A stretch of DNA of 64,000 nt from Nemesobacter sp965249045 (GTDB lineage: Bacteria > Desulfobacterota_D > UBA1144 > Nemesobacterales > Nemesobacteraceae), in NCBI GenBank assembly GCA_965249045.1, contig OZ252213.1, positions 1,302,001 through 1,366,000 on the forward strand, given 5' to 3'. The position numbers and the translations under genes are program-made. Below the pieces are notes generated by a model. It had not been told where the DNA came from, did not search any database, and saw nothing but the letters and a program-made list of their open reading frames with translations. Numbering within the stretch: position 1 is the stretch's first letter; every line of letters begins with the position of its first letter. This document shows, piece after piece, positions 17,036-24,899 of the stretch.

Positions 17036-18907
17036 ATGGAATTTCCTACAAAAGTTGAAATAGATCTTAGTAAGTTAGGCATACACGGAACTACGCCTAA
17101 AAGTATTAACATACATAGTGGCATTACTACTTTTCTTGGACCGAACGGTTCCGGAAAAACACAACTGTTGAGAGGGCTAAAATCCGCAGTCGGGATGATA
17201 GTTTCTTGGGAAAAAGTACGTTATGTTTCTTCCGGCAGGCTCGGCCCGTTAGAAGCTTATAGATCAGATTACGATGGGCAAAGAGGCGGTCAACCTGGCT
17301 ATGAAGACGCAACTTACGGTAACAAAAAATCTATGGCACGAAGACATAAGAGTGAAACAGTCTTAGGTGACTTTGCAACCTTATCTGAGCGCCCAGATAT
17401 ACTCATTAAAGTTCAAGAAAGATTAAAGAAGTTGTTCAACCGGGATCTAAGAATAGACTGGGATGAAGGTCGTCTTAAAGTTTACTTTTCAAGAGTTGAT
17501 GTCGCCAGTAGTGAGTATTCATCAGCTAGGGAAGCAAGTGGTTTATTACATTTAGTAGCAATTTTAGCGACGCTCTATGATGATGAAGTAGACTGTATAT
17601 TGATTGATGAACCAGAAGTATCCCTACACCCTCAATTGCAATCATTTGTTTATCAAGAGATGTTAAAAGTAGCCGGTGACCCTGAGGATAAAGGTAAGAA
17701 GTTAATATTTATCTCTACTCACTCCACGGAATTTGTACATATCCAATCAGTCGAAAATCTCGCCTCTATTGTATTCTGTAGTGATATTTATGATGACTTG
17801 GTACAAATAGACCCAACTCTTGAGGAGTTTAAAAGTCGTAAGATAAGAACGCTACTGTCACGCATGGGGCAGGAGCATAAACTAGCGTTGTTTTGCAAGA
17901 GGCCTCTTCTTGTAGAAGGACCAAGTGATCAAATAATTTGTTCCGGTCTAAATATACAATTGGATTTAAACATAGAAGCTGCCGGTTCACAGATACTACC
18001 CATTATAGGAAAGGGGCAAATGCCAACAGTGATTAAGTTAATGAGATTAATAGGTAAAATTCCTTGTGTTTTAGCCGATGCTGATGGATTGGCTGATGGC
18101 ACAGACCTAATAACTTCTTTCACAAATACAAAATCCGCCTCCGAAATTGCTACTAAGGCAGGACACAAAAATGCATCTAAATTTGCTCAAAATGTTTATA
18201 GTGACTTTTCTCAGTTAGTGATTAAGCATTGGGATGACATTGGCCATCTAGCAGAAAAACATAGATACTGGATTAATAAGGATTCTGATAGCAATGAACT
18301 AATCGCAAAGAAAAGGGCCGCATTTTCTACACTGCTAAATCTAGAACAGCAAAGTATTCAGCGACTCGATAATCCGGATTCATGGAATAGAATAAAAACC
18401 CGCTTAGTTTCTTTATTGGAACTATTAAACTCTTTGGGCTGTTTTATTCTTACCAAAGGAACGATAGAAGACTACTACATTCGTGCAGACACTAATGGAA
18501 GAGATGAGAAACCTAACAAGGCTATACACGAAATATCATATTTCTCTGAAGCAAAAGATGATGATCTCAGAAGTACCTATGCCGATATAATTAAAGCAGT
18601 AGAATTTGCTGCACAGGCTAAAGAGATAGACGAAAGAGCCGCCATAAGAGAGATGGTATTAGCCGTTGCTGCTCCTGCTTTAGCAACCCTTAAGGCAGAT
18701 ACAACGTCAAATCAGTTACATGTAAGTAGCAAAAGTTTACTTGGAAACAAGGCTAATTTATTCAAATTAGAGGTAGATAATACTGATGGCTTACATCTTG
18801 TCGTTGACCTAAAGACTTCAATCTTAGACGTCAAAGAATTTCCATTGAGAATTCCTGTTGGAGCAGACCTAATTAGAAGTGTTAACACCAAAATGAATTT
18901 TAAGTAA
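17036..18907 (+). CDS. OLD-family ATP-dependent nuclease (AAA ATPase plus TOPRIM)
   Basis: This 623-residue protein combines an ABC-type ATPase and a TOPRIM nuclease. Walker A is FLGPNGSGKTQLL (33-45). Walker B with the D-loop is CILIDEPEVSLHPQLQ (187-202), followed by an H-switch region in FISTHSTEFVH. The TOPRIM part begins at LLVEGPSDQII (291-301, E294) and has CVLADADGLADGT (344-356). OLD proteins are found as phage exclusion nucleases, either alone or with a partner helicase. None is adjacent, so this is likely a stand-alone class 1 OLD. The gene is AT-rich compared with dnaK and aceE on either side, pointing to horizontal gain. GGAGAG lies about 9 nt before the ATG. Confidence 0.85.
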   Translation: MEFPTKVEIDLSKLGIHGTTPKSINIHSGITTFLGPNGSGKTQLLRGLKSAVGMIVSWEKVRYVSSGRLGPLEAYRSDYDGQRGGQPGYEDATYGNKKSMARRHKSETVLGDFATLSERPDILIKVQERLKKLFNRDLRIDWDEGRLKVYFSRVDVASSEYSSAREASGLLHLVAILATLYDDEVDCILIDEPEVSLHPQLQSFVYQEMLKVAGDPEDKGKKLIFISTHSTEFVHIQSVENLASIVFCSDIYDDLVQIDPTLEEFKSRKIRTLLSRMGQEHKLALFCKRPLLVEGPSDQIICSGLNIQLDLNIEAAGSQILPIIGKGQMPTVIKLMRLIGKIPCVLADADGLADGTDLITSFTNTKSASEIATKAGHKNASKFAQNVYSDFSQLVIKHWDDIGHLAEKHRYWINKDSDSNELIAKKRAAFSTLLNLEQQSIQRLDNPDSWNRIKTRLVSLLELLNSLGCFILTKGTIEDYYIRADTNGRDEKPNKAIHEISYFSEAKDDDLRSTYADIIKAVEFAAQAKEIDERAAIREMVLAVAAPALATLKADTTSNQLHVSSKSLLGNKANLFKLEVDNTDGLHLVVDLKTSILDVKEFPLRIPVGADLIRSVNTKMNFK

Positions 18908-19164
18908 AGATATACTTCCATGGCTACTTTTGGGAATTGTATACATAACTACACAGAGAAAAAAAGAAGCGCCGAAATAGTTCCGCGGGGGTAGTGATAT
19001 TTCTCCCCTTGCGGTTAAACTGCTTTTCCGAATCCGGGTTTCCGCTTGGGGTCTGAAGTACCGTTCTGAGCGTTTAAGGCCGGGTTTTCAGTTATAAGGG
19101 CAACGTGGTTTTTCCATGTTGCAAATTCCCCCGCGGCCCCGCTTCGCCGCGTTTTGTACAGGCA

Positions 19165-21834
19165 ATGGAAGAAGATCCCCAAATATCGGAAGAAGAAGCT
19201 GAAGACCGGGAATGGATCGAATCACTTGAATACGTGATTGAGAATTCCGGTCGCGAGAGAGCAAGCGACCTGCTTCGAAAGCTCCGGATATACTCTCAGA
19301 AAAAAGGCGTCAGGATTCCCTACGCCGCGAACACTCCTTACGTAAACACCATCGCCCTCGAGGACCAGCCGCGCTACCCGGGCGACTACGAGATAGAGCG
19401 CAACATAAGAAGCATCATAAGGTGGAACGCCATGGCCATGGTGGTGCGCGCGAACAGGATCGATGACGGCATCGGAGGACATATATCCACTTACGCCTCC
19501 GCCGCCACGCTCTACGAGATAGGGTTCCAACACTTCTTCAGGGCCGGCGATGAGCGGTGGGAAGGGGACATGATCTACTTCCAGGGACACGCTTCGCCGG
19601 GCATATACGCGAGGGCTTTTCTTGAAGGCACCGTTTCAATCGAGCAGATGCGGAATTTCAGAAGGGAGCTTGGCGGAGACGGGCTCTCCTCCTATCCCCA
19701 TCCCTGGCTCATGCCGGGCTTCTGGCAGTTTCCCACGGTTTCAATGGGCCTCTCTCCCATAATGGCGATTTACCAGGCCCGTTTCAACAGATACCTTGAG
19801 GACAGGGGCCTTAAGCCCAGGACCGACGCAAAGGTGTGGGCCTTTATCGGGGACGGGGAAACGGATGAGCCCGAAACCCTGGGAGCCATCACTCTCGCGT
19901 CAAGGGAGAAGCTTGACAACCTCATATTCGTGATCAACTGCAACCTCCAGCGCCTTGACGGTCCCGTGAGGGGAAACGGCAAGATAATACAGGAGCTTGA
20001 GAGGATCTTCAGGGGAGCCGGCTGGAACGTCATAAAGGTTCTCTGGGGAGCTAGCTGGGATCCGCTCCTGGCGCAGGATAAAGACGGTTTCCTGGTCGAG
20101 AGGATGGAAGCGGCCCTTGACGGAGATTACCAGAGATACACAATTTCTCCTGGGAAATACATAAGGGAGCATTTTTTCGGCACCCGCCCTGAAATCCGCA
20201 AGATGGTCAAGAAGCACTCAGACGAGCAGCTTGAAAGACTGGCAAGGGGAGGCCATGACTCAGAAAAAGTCTACGCCGCTTACAAAGCCGCGGTTGAGAA
20301 CACCGGTTCTCCCACGGTGATTCTCGCAAAGACCATAAAGGGCTACGGCCTTGGAGAAGCCGGGGAAGGCAAGAACATAACCCACCAGCAGAAAAAGCTT
20401 AACGAAGAGGAGCTAAAGCGTTTCAGGACCCGCTTTTACATACCGCTTACAGACGATGAGGTCAGAAAAGCCCCCTTTTACAGGCCCCCTCCGGACAGCC
20501 CCGAGATGAAGTATCTTCGCGAGAAAAGAGAGGCTCTCGGCGGAACTATCCCGAAGAGGACCGTCCGGGCAGAGCCTCTCGCAAAAATTCCGGAAAAAGT
20601 ATTCGAGGAATTTAAAAAGCCATCGGGACCGCGAAGAAAAGTGGCTACGACGATGGTAATCGTCCACATGCTCTCAAGACTCATGCGGGACAAGGACATA
20701 GGAGAACTTATAGTCCCCATAGTTCCCGACGAGGCGAGAACTTTCGGAATGGAATCGCTTTTCAGGCAGGTCGGCATCTACTCAAGCGTGGGACAGCTCT
20801 ACGAACCAGTTGACGCCGACACCCTTCTTTACTACAAGGAGGAAAAGGACGGGCAGATACTTGAAGAAGGCATAACCGAGGCGGGCAGCATGTCTTCCTT
20901 TATCGCGGCCGGCACGGCTTACTCAACTCACGGCATAAACACCATTCCTTTTTTCATTTACTACTCCATGTTCGGGTTCCAGCGCATAGGAGACCTTATC
21001 TGGGCCGCAGCCGACATGAGATGCAGGGGTTTCATGGTAGGAGGAACCGCGGGCAGGACCACGCTTGCGGGCGAAGGTCTTCAGCATCAGGACGGAAACA
21101 GCCATCATTTCGCCTACGCTTATCCAAACCTTAAAGCATATGACCCTGCTTTTTCCTACGAGATAGCCGTAATAGTGAGGGACGGAATAAAAAGAATGTA
21201 CCAGGACGAAGATGACGTCTTTTATTACATAACCGTAATGAATGAACGCTATGAACAGCCCGCCATGCCGGAGGGGGTTACCGAAGGTATAATAAAGGGA
21301 ATGTACAGGTTCGCGTCTTCTCGGATCAGAGATTCGGAAAGAAAAGCCCACCTTTTCGGTAGCGGCGCGATTATGAACGAGGTGCTAAAAGCAAGAGATC
21401 TGCTTGAGAGTGGTTACGGGGTCCCGACGGATGTCTGGAGCATTACCAGTTACAAGGAACTTTATCGCGACATGTGCGAGGTACAGAGACAGAACCGGCT
21501 AAACCCCGAAGAAGACAGGAACAAAAGCTATATTTCCGAGTGCCTGGATGGGGAAGACGGCGTTTTTATAGCCGCAACCGACTACCTGAAGAGTCTTCCG
21601 GACTCGATCTCAAACAGTTTTCCGAAGCCTCTTGTTTCTCTGGGGACCGACGGATTCGGAAGAAGCGACACCAGGGAAGCGCTTCGCGATTTCTTTGAGG
21701 TTGATTACCGCCATATCGCGTTTGCGGCCCTCTCCGAGCTTTACAAAGAGGGAAGGATTGACAAGGAAACCGTCGCCGGGGCGGCAAGCGAACTTGGAAT
21801 TGACCGGGACAGGCCGAGTCCCGCGGTTTCGTGA
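19165..21834 (+). CDS. aceE: Pyruvate dehydrogenase E1 component, homodimeric type
   Basis: AceE uses thiamine diphosphate to decarboxylate pyruvate and acetylates the lipoyl groups of E2. From the ATG at 19165 it has 889 residues, close to the E. coli enzyme (887). The longer frame from 19105 adds 20 residues with no family likeness. The thiamine diphosphate motif is AFIGDGETDEPE with CNLQRLDGPV. Other family blocks are GHASPGIYARAFLEG and YPHPWLMPGFWQF near residue 185, and GGTAGRTTLAGEGLQHQDG in the C-terminal half. aceF and lpdA follow closely on the same strand. The 18908-19164 gap holds no clear promoter. Confidence 0.95.
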   Translation: MEEDPQISEEEAEDREWIESLEYVIENSGRERASDLLRKLRIYSQKKGVRIPYAANTPYVNTIALEDQPRYPGDYEIERNIRSIIRWNAMAMVVRANRIDDGIGGHISTYASAATLYEIGFQHFFRAGDERWEGDMIYFQGHASPGIYARAFLEGTVSIEQMRNFRRELGGDGLSSYPHPWLMPGFWQFPTVSMGLSPIMAIYQARFNRYLEDRGLKPRTDAKVWAFIGDGETDEPETLGAITLASREKLDNLIFVINCNLQRLDGPVRGNGKIIQELERIFRGAGWNVIKVLWGASWDPLLAQDKDGFLVERMEAALDGDYQRYTISPGKYIREHFFGTRPEIRKMVKKHSDEQLERLARGGHDSEKVYAAYKAAVENTGSPTVILAKTIKGYGLGEAGEGKNITHQQKKLNEEELKRFRTRFYIPLTDDEVRKAPFYRPPPDSPEMKYLREKREALGGTIPKRTVRAEPLAKIPEKVFEEFKKPSGPRRKVATTMVIVHMLSRLMRDKDIGELIVPIVPDEARTFGMESLFRQVGIYSSVGQLYEPVDADTLLYYKEEKDGQILEEGITEAGSMSSFIAAGTAYSTHGINTIPFFIYYSMFGFQRIGDLIWAAADMRCRGFMVGGTAGRTTLAGEGLQHQDGNSHHFAYAYPNLKAYDPAFSYEIAVIVRDGIKRMYQDEDDVFYYITVMNERYEQPAMPEGVTEGIIKGMYRFASSRIRDSERKAHLFGSGAIMNEVLKARDLLESGYGVPTDVWSITSYKELYRDMCEVQRQNRLNPEEDRNKSYISECLDGEDGVFIAATDYLKSLPDSISNSFPKPLVSLGTDGFGRSDTREALRDFFEVDYRHIAFAALSELYKEGRIDKETVAGAASELGIDRDRPSPAVS

Positions 21835-21847
21835 CGAGGAACGTGAG

Positions 21848-23143
21848 TTGATAGAATTCAGGCTTCCCGAACTTGGAGAAGGAATCGAATCCGGACAGGT
21901 AATAGAGGTTCTCGTCGCGCCCGGAGACAGGGTCTCGGTCGAGCAGCCCCTGCTTGAAGTGGAAACTGACAAGGCCGCCGTTGAAATTCCTTCCCCGGCC
22001 GACGGAACGGTTGTCGATGTTTGCGTGAGCGCCGGAGACACGGTCAAGATAAGCCAGGTCCTTGTAAAAATAAACGGGGATGCTGAAGGCAAGGAGACCC
22101 CAAAAGACGCCGCCCAAATCGTAGAAGAGAAAAAACCCGCCGCGGCGGAAAAAACCCGCCGCGAAAAAGAACCTGAAGAAGAAAAACGGATGCCACCACC
22201 CAGAACCGCCCCCGCGGACGATGTTGCCCCGTCGGCACCTCTTGGAGTTCCCGCGGCACCTTCTGTGAGGCGTCTTGCGAGAGAGCTTGGCATTGAGCTT
22301 TCATCCGTTTCGGGAACGGGCCCCCGCGGGAGGATACTGGAAAAAGACGTAAAGGCTCACGCAAAGGCCATAATAAGGTCCGCATCTTCTGTCCCGGTAA
22401 CGCCTACAGAGCCTGAGCTTCCGGATTTTTCAAGATGGGGAGAGACCGTGACCGAGAGTTTCTCGACCGTGAGAAAACTTACGGCCGAGCGGCTTTCCCA
22501 GGCGTGGGCGGCTCCACACGTAACGCAGTTTGACAAGGCGGAGGTCTCCCGGCTTGAAGAGCTCAGAAAACTTAACAGGGAAAAGGTGGCAGATGCCGGG
22601 GGAAACCTGACCGTGACCGCGATTCTGGTAAAGGCCCTTTCCTCTGCGCTTTCTGAATTCCCGAAATTTAATTCAAGCATCCACATGGGCAGCCGCACGA
22701 TAGTCTACAAGAAATACATAAGCATCGGGGTCGCGGTGGATACCGAAAGGGGGCTTCTTGTTCCGGTGATAAGGGCTGCGGATAAAAAAGACGTAACGGA
22801 GATATCGGTTGAGCTTACCGATATATCTTCTAGGGCGAGGGAGAAGAAACTCTCGGCGGACAGGCTTCAGGGAGGCACCTTTACCATAACTAACCTGGGG
22901 GGGATAGGGGGAACCTTCTTCACTCCGATTCTTAACCCGCCCGAAGTGGCCATACTGGGGGTTTCAAGATCTTCCGTTGAACCCGCGTATGTTGACGGGG
23001 AGTTTGTGCCGAAACTGATGCTTCCGCTTTCGCTTTCCTATGACCACAGGATTATAGACGGGGCGGAGGCGGCGAGGTTTTTAAGATGGCTTTGCGAGAT
23101 GCTTGAGAGATCTCCCGAGGGCATATTCGAGCAGGTGGTGTAG
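21848..23143 (+). CDS. aceF: Pyruvate dehydrogenase E2, dihydrolipoamide acetyltransferase
   Basis: AceF carries the swinging lipoyl arm and transfers the acetyl group to CoA. It has one N-terminal lipoyl domain with the modified lysine in EVETDKAAVEIPSP (about 39-52). A Glu/Lys/Pro-rich linker and a peripheral-subunit-binding domain (APSVRRLARELGIEL) follow, then the catalytic domain ending in LSYDHRIIDGAEAARFL, with the active-site H and D. The TTG at 21848 is chosen because the lipoyl domain begins right there (IEFRLPELGEG) and an AGGAA lies about 7 nt upstream. This gives 431 residues. The frame is open back to 21632 inside aceE, but that part encodes no domain. Confidence 0.92.
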   Translation: MIEFRLPELGEGIESGQVIEVLVAPGDRVSVEQPLLEVETDKAAVEIPSPADGTVVDVCVSAGDTVKISQVLVKINGDAEGKETPKDAAQIVEEKKPAAAEKTRREKEPEEEKRMPPPRTAPADDVAPSAPLGVPAAPSVRRLARELGIELSSVSGTGPRGRILEKDVKAHAKAIIRSASSVPVTPTEPELPDFSRWGETVTESFSTVRKLTAERLSQAWAAPHVTQFDKAEVSRLEELRKLNREKVADAGGNLTVTAILVKALSSALSEFPKFNSSIHMGSRTIVYKKYISIGVAVDTERGLLVPVIRAADKKDVTEISVELTDISSRAREKKLSADRLQGGTFTITNLGGIGGTFFTPILNPPEVAILGVSRSSVEPAYVDGEFVPKLMLPLSLSYDHRIIDGAEAARFLRWLCEMLERSPEGIFEQVV

Positions 23144-23149
23144 TTTACG

Positions 23150-24583
23150 ATGGAGAGAATAGTAACGGAAGTGGCGGTGATAGGGGCGGGCCCGGGGGGA
23201 TATCCCGCGGCGTTCGCTCTTGCTGACAAAGAAAAAAAAGTCACTCTTATAGATCCCGAGGCAAACCCCGGAGGGGTCTGTCTCTACAGGGGATGCATAC
23301 CTTCAAAGGCCCTTCTTCACGCGGCAAGGGTGGCGGAGGAGGCAAGGGACGCGGCGGATTTCGGCCTGAGCTACGGGGAGCCGCAGGTGGATCCGGAGAA
23401 GCTTTTTTCGTGGAAAGACGGAGTGGTGGCGAAGCTCACGGGTGGGCTCCGCACGCTTGTTAAGGCCAGGAAAATAAATTACGTGCGGGGAAGGGCGTCT
23501 TTTACCTCGTCCGGAGCCCTTTGCGTCGTAATGGCTTCTGGGGAGGAAAAAGAAGTCCTGTTTGAAAACGCGGTTATTTCCACGGGTTCTGTCTCAAGAA
23601 GAATCCCGGGGGTGGATTTCGGTTCCGAAAACGTGGTCGATTCTGATGGCGCTCTCTCCATGGGGAAGATTCCGAGGACCCTGCTTGTGGTGGGCGGGGG
23701 CTACATAGGCCTTGAACTCGGAACGTTTTTTTGCTCTTTGGGTACGGAGGTCACGGTCGTTGAGATGCTTCCCGGACTCCTGCAGGGGGTTGACAGAGAT
23801 CTTGCGGGCGTGCTTAAAAAAAGGCTCGATCAAAAATTCCGCTCCATAATGCTTGAGACAAAATTAACTTCTTTAAGTGAGTTAGATAACGAAGTTCAAG
23901 TTTCGTTTGAAGCCGACGGAAAAAGCTTCCAAGAGAGATACGAAAAGGTTCTGATCTCGGTCGGAAGGGTGCCGTTTACAGAAGGTCTCGGCCTTGAGAA
24001 TACCCGGGTAGGGGTGGACGGGAAGGGTTTTATAGAGACGGATGTGCAGAGAAGAACGGCAGATCCGGCGATTTTCGCCGTCGGAGATGTTGCCGGGGAA
24101 CCCATGCTTGCCCACAAGGCAACGTATGAAGCCAAGGTTGTGGCTGAGGTAATAACCGGAGCCAAGACCCAGTACGACCCTCGGGCCGTTCCGGCAGTCA
24201 TATTTACCGACCCGGAGATTGCCTGGTGCGGGATCACCGAAAGCGAGGCGAGAGAGACCGGGGTGGAAATAGAGGTATCGAAATTTCCCTGGGCCGCCTC
24301 GGGTAGGGCCCTTACGCTTAACAGAACCGACGGTCTTACGAAGATCATAACCCATCAGGGGACCGGGAGGGTGATCGGCGTTGGGATAGTCGGGCCGCAG
24401 GCTGGAGAACTCATATCGGAATCCGTCTTGGCGATCGAGATGGGCGCGACGGCCGAGGACATGGCTTTTTCAATACATCCTCACCCGACCCTGACGGAAA
24501 CCCTTATGGAAGCGGCAGAAGGTATATATGGAGCAAGCACGCATCTTATGAAAAGACGTCCGAGAAAGGGTTCACGCAAGTGA
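23150..24583 (+). CDS. lpdA: Dihydrolipoamide dehydrogenase (E3)
   Basis: This FAD enzyme reoxidises the dihydrolipoyl groups of E2 and passes electrons to NAD+. At 477 residues it has normal length. The FAD-binding motif is VIGAGPGGYPAAFAL, and the redox-active cysteines lie in GGVCLYRGCIPSKALL. The NAD-binding loop is VVGGGYIGLELGTFF, the second FAD site is AIFAVGDVAGEPMLAHKA, and the C-terminal His-Glu pair is in HPHPTLTETLMEA. It starts 6 nt after aceF and closes the operon. The complex may also serve other 2-oxoacid dehydrogenases. Confidence 0.96.
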   Translation: MERIVTEVAVIGAGPGGYPAAFALADKEKKVTLIDPEANPGGVCLYRGCIPSKALLHAARVAEEARDAADFGLSYGEPQVDPEKLFSWKDGVVAKLTGGLRTLVKARKINYVRGRASFTSSGALCVVMASGEEKEVLFENAVISTGSVSRRIPGVDFGSENVVDSDGALSMGKIPRTLLVVGGGYIGLELGTFFCSLGTEVTVVEMLPGLLQGVDRDLAGVLKKRLDQKFRSIMLETKLTSLSELDNEVQVSFEADGKSFQERYEKVLISVGRVPFTEGLGLENTRVGVDGKGFIETDVQRRTADPAIFAVGDVAGEPMLAHKATYEAKVVAEVITGAKTQYDPRAVPAVIFTDPEIAWCGITESEARETGVEIEVSKFPWAASGRALTLNRTDGLTKIITHQGTGRVIGVGIVGPQAGELISESVLAIEMGATAEDMAFSIHPHPTLTETLMEAAEGIYGASTHLMKRRPRKGSRK

Positions 24584-24644
24584 CGGAAGAGTTTCTTACT
24601 TGAACCGTTTTTTCTTCTTACTCTGTTATTCCCTAAAAAACAGC

Positions 24645-24673
24645 TTGACAGGGAGATTCATATTTGATACTAT
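24645..24673 (+). promoter_or_regulatory. Strong sigma-70-like promoter before the C-tract ORF
   Basis: TTGACA (24645-24650) and TACTAT (24668-24673) are separated by exactly 17 nt. A start of transcription near 24681 would give a leader of about 26 nt carrying CGGAGG before the ATG at 24707. This makes the short frame downstream likely to be translated. Confidence 0.6.
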
Positions 24674-24706
24674 CCGGTCATACCAAATTAATTACGGAGG
24701 TTGACC

Positions 24707-24802
24707 ATGAAAAGTTGCGTATGTATTGCCTTCGGCCAAAACGAAGTGGAACATTCTGGCGTTAAAGACCCCGGAATTATAACCTACCCCCCCCCCTTAT
24801 AA
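24707..24802 (+). CDS. Short leader ORF ending just after a poly-C tract, possibly the true 5' end of the exoprotein gene
   Basis: The ATG has GGAGG 6 nt upstream and a consensus-like promoter further upstream. The 31-residue product (MKSCVCIAFGQNEVEH...YPPPL) ends at TAA six bases after ten consecutive C's. Deleting one C, or adding two, would put it in frame with the large exoprotein ORF and yield a 901-residue protein. On its own the peptide matches nothing I know. Confidence 0.45.
   Translation: MKSCVCIAFGQNEVEHSGVKDPGIITYPPPL
24787..24796 (+). repeat. Homopolymeric tract of ten C's
   Basis: Ten C's in a row lie within the 5' region of the exoprotein gene, between the promoter and Shine-Dalgarno start at 24707 and the large frame. 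Such tracts change length by slipped-strand mispairing. They are also a common place for sequencing errors. Confidence 0.9.
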
Positions 24803-24899
24803 TTTAACATCCAAGGCGGTTTCCAGATGTTTTGCCGCCCCCCGGCGATGCAGTCCGGGCGTTTTTGCCTTCCGTTGTTCAGGATGGTTAGGTGCGGCG

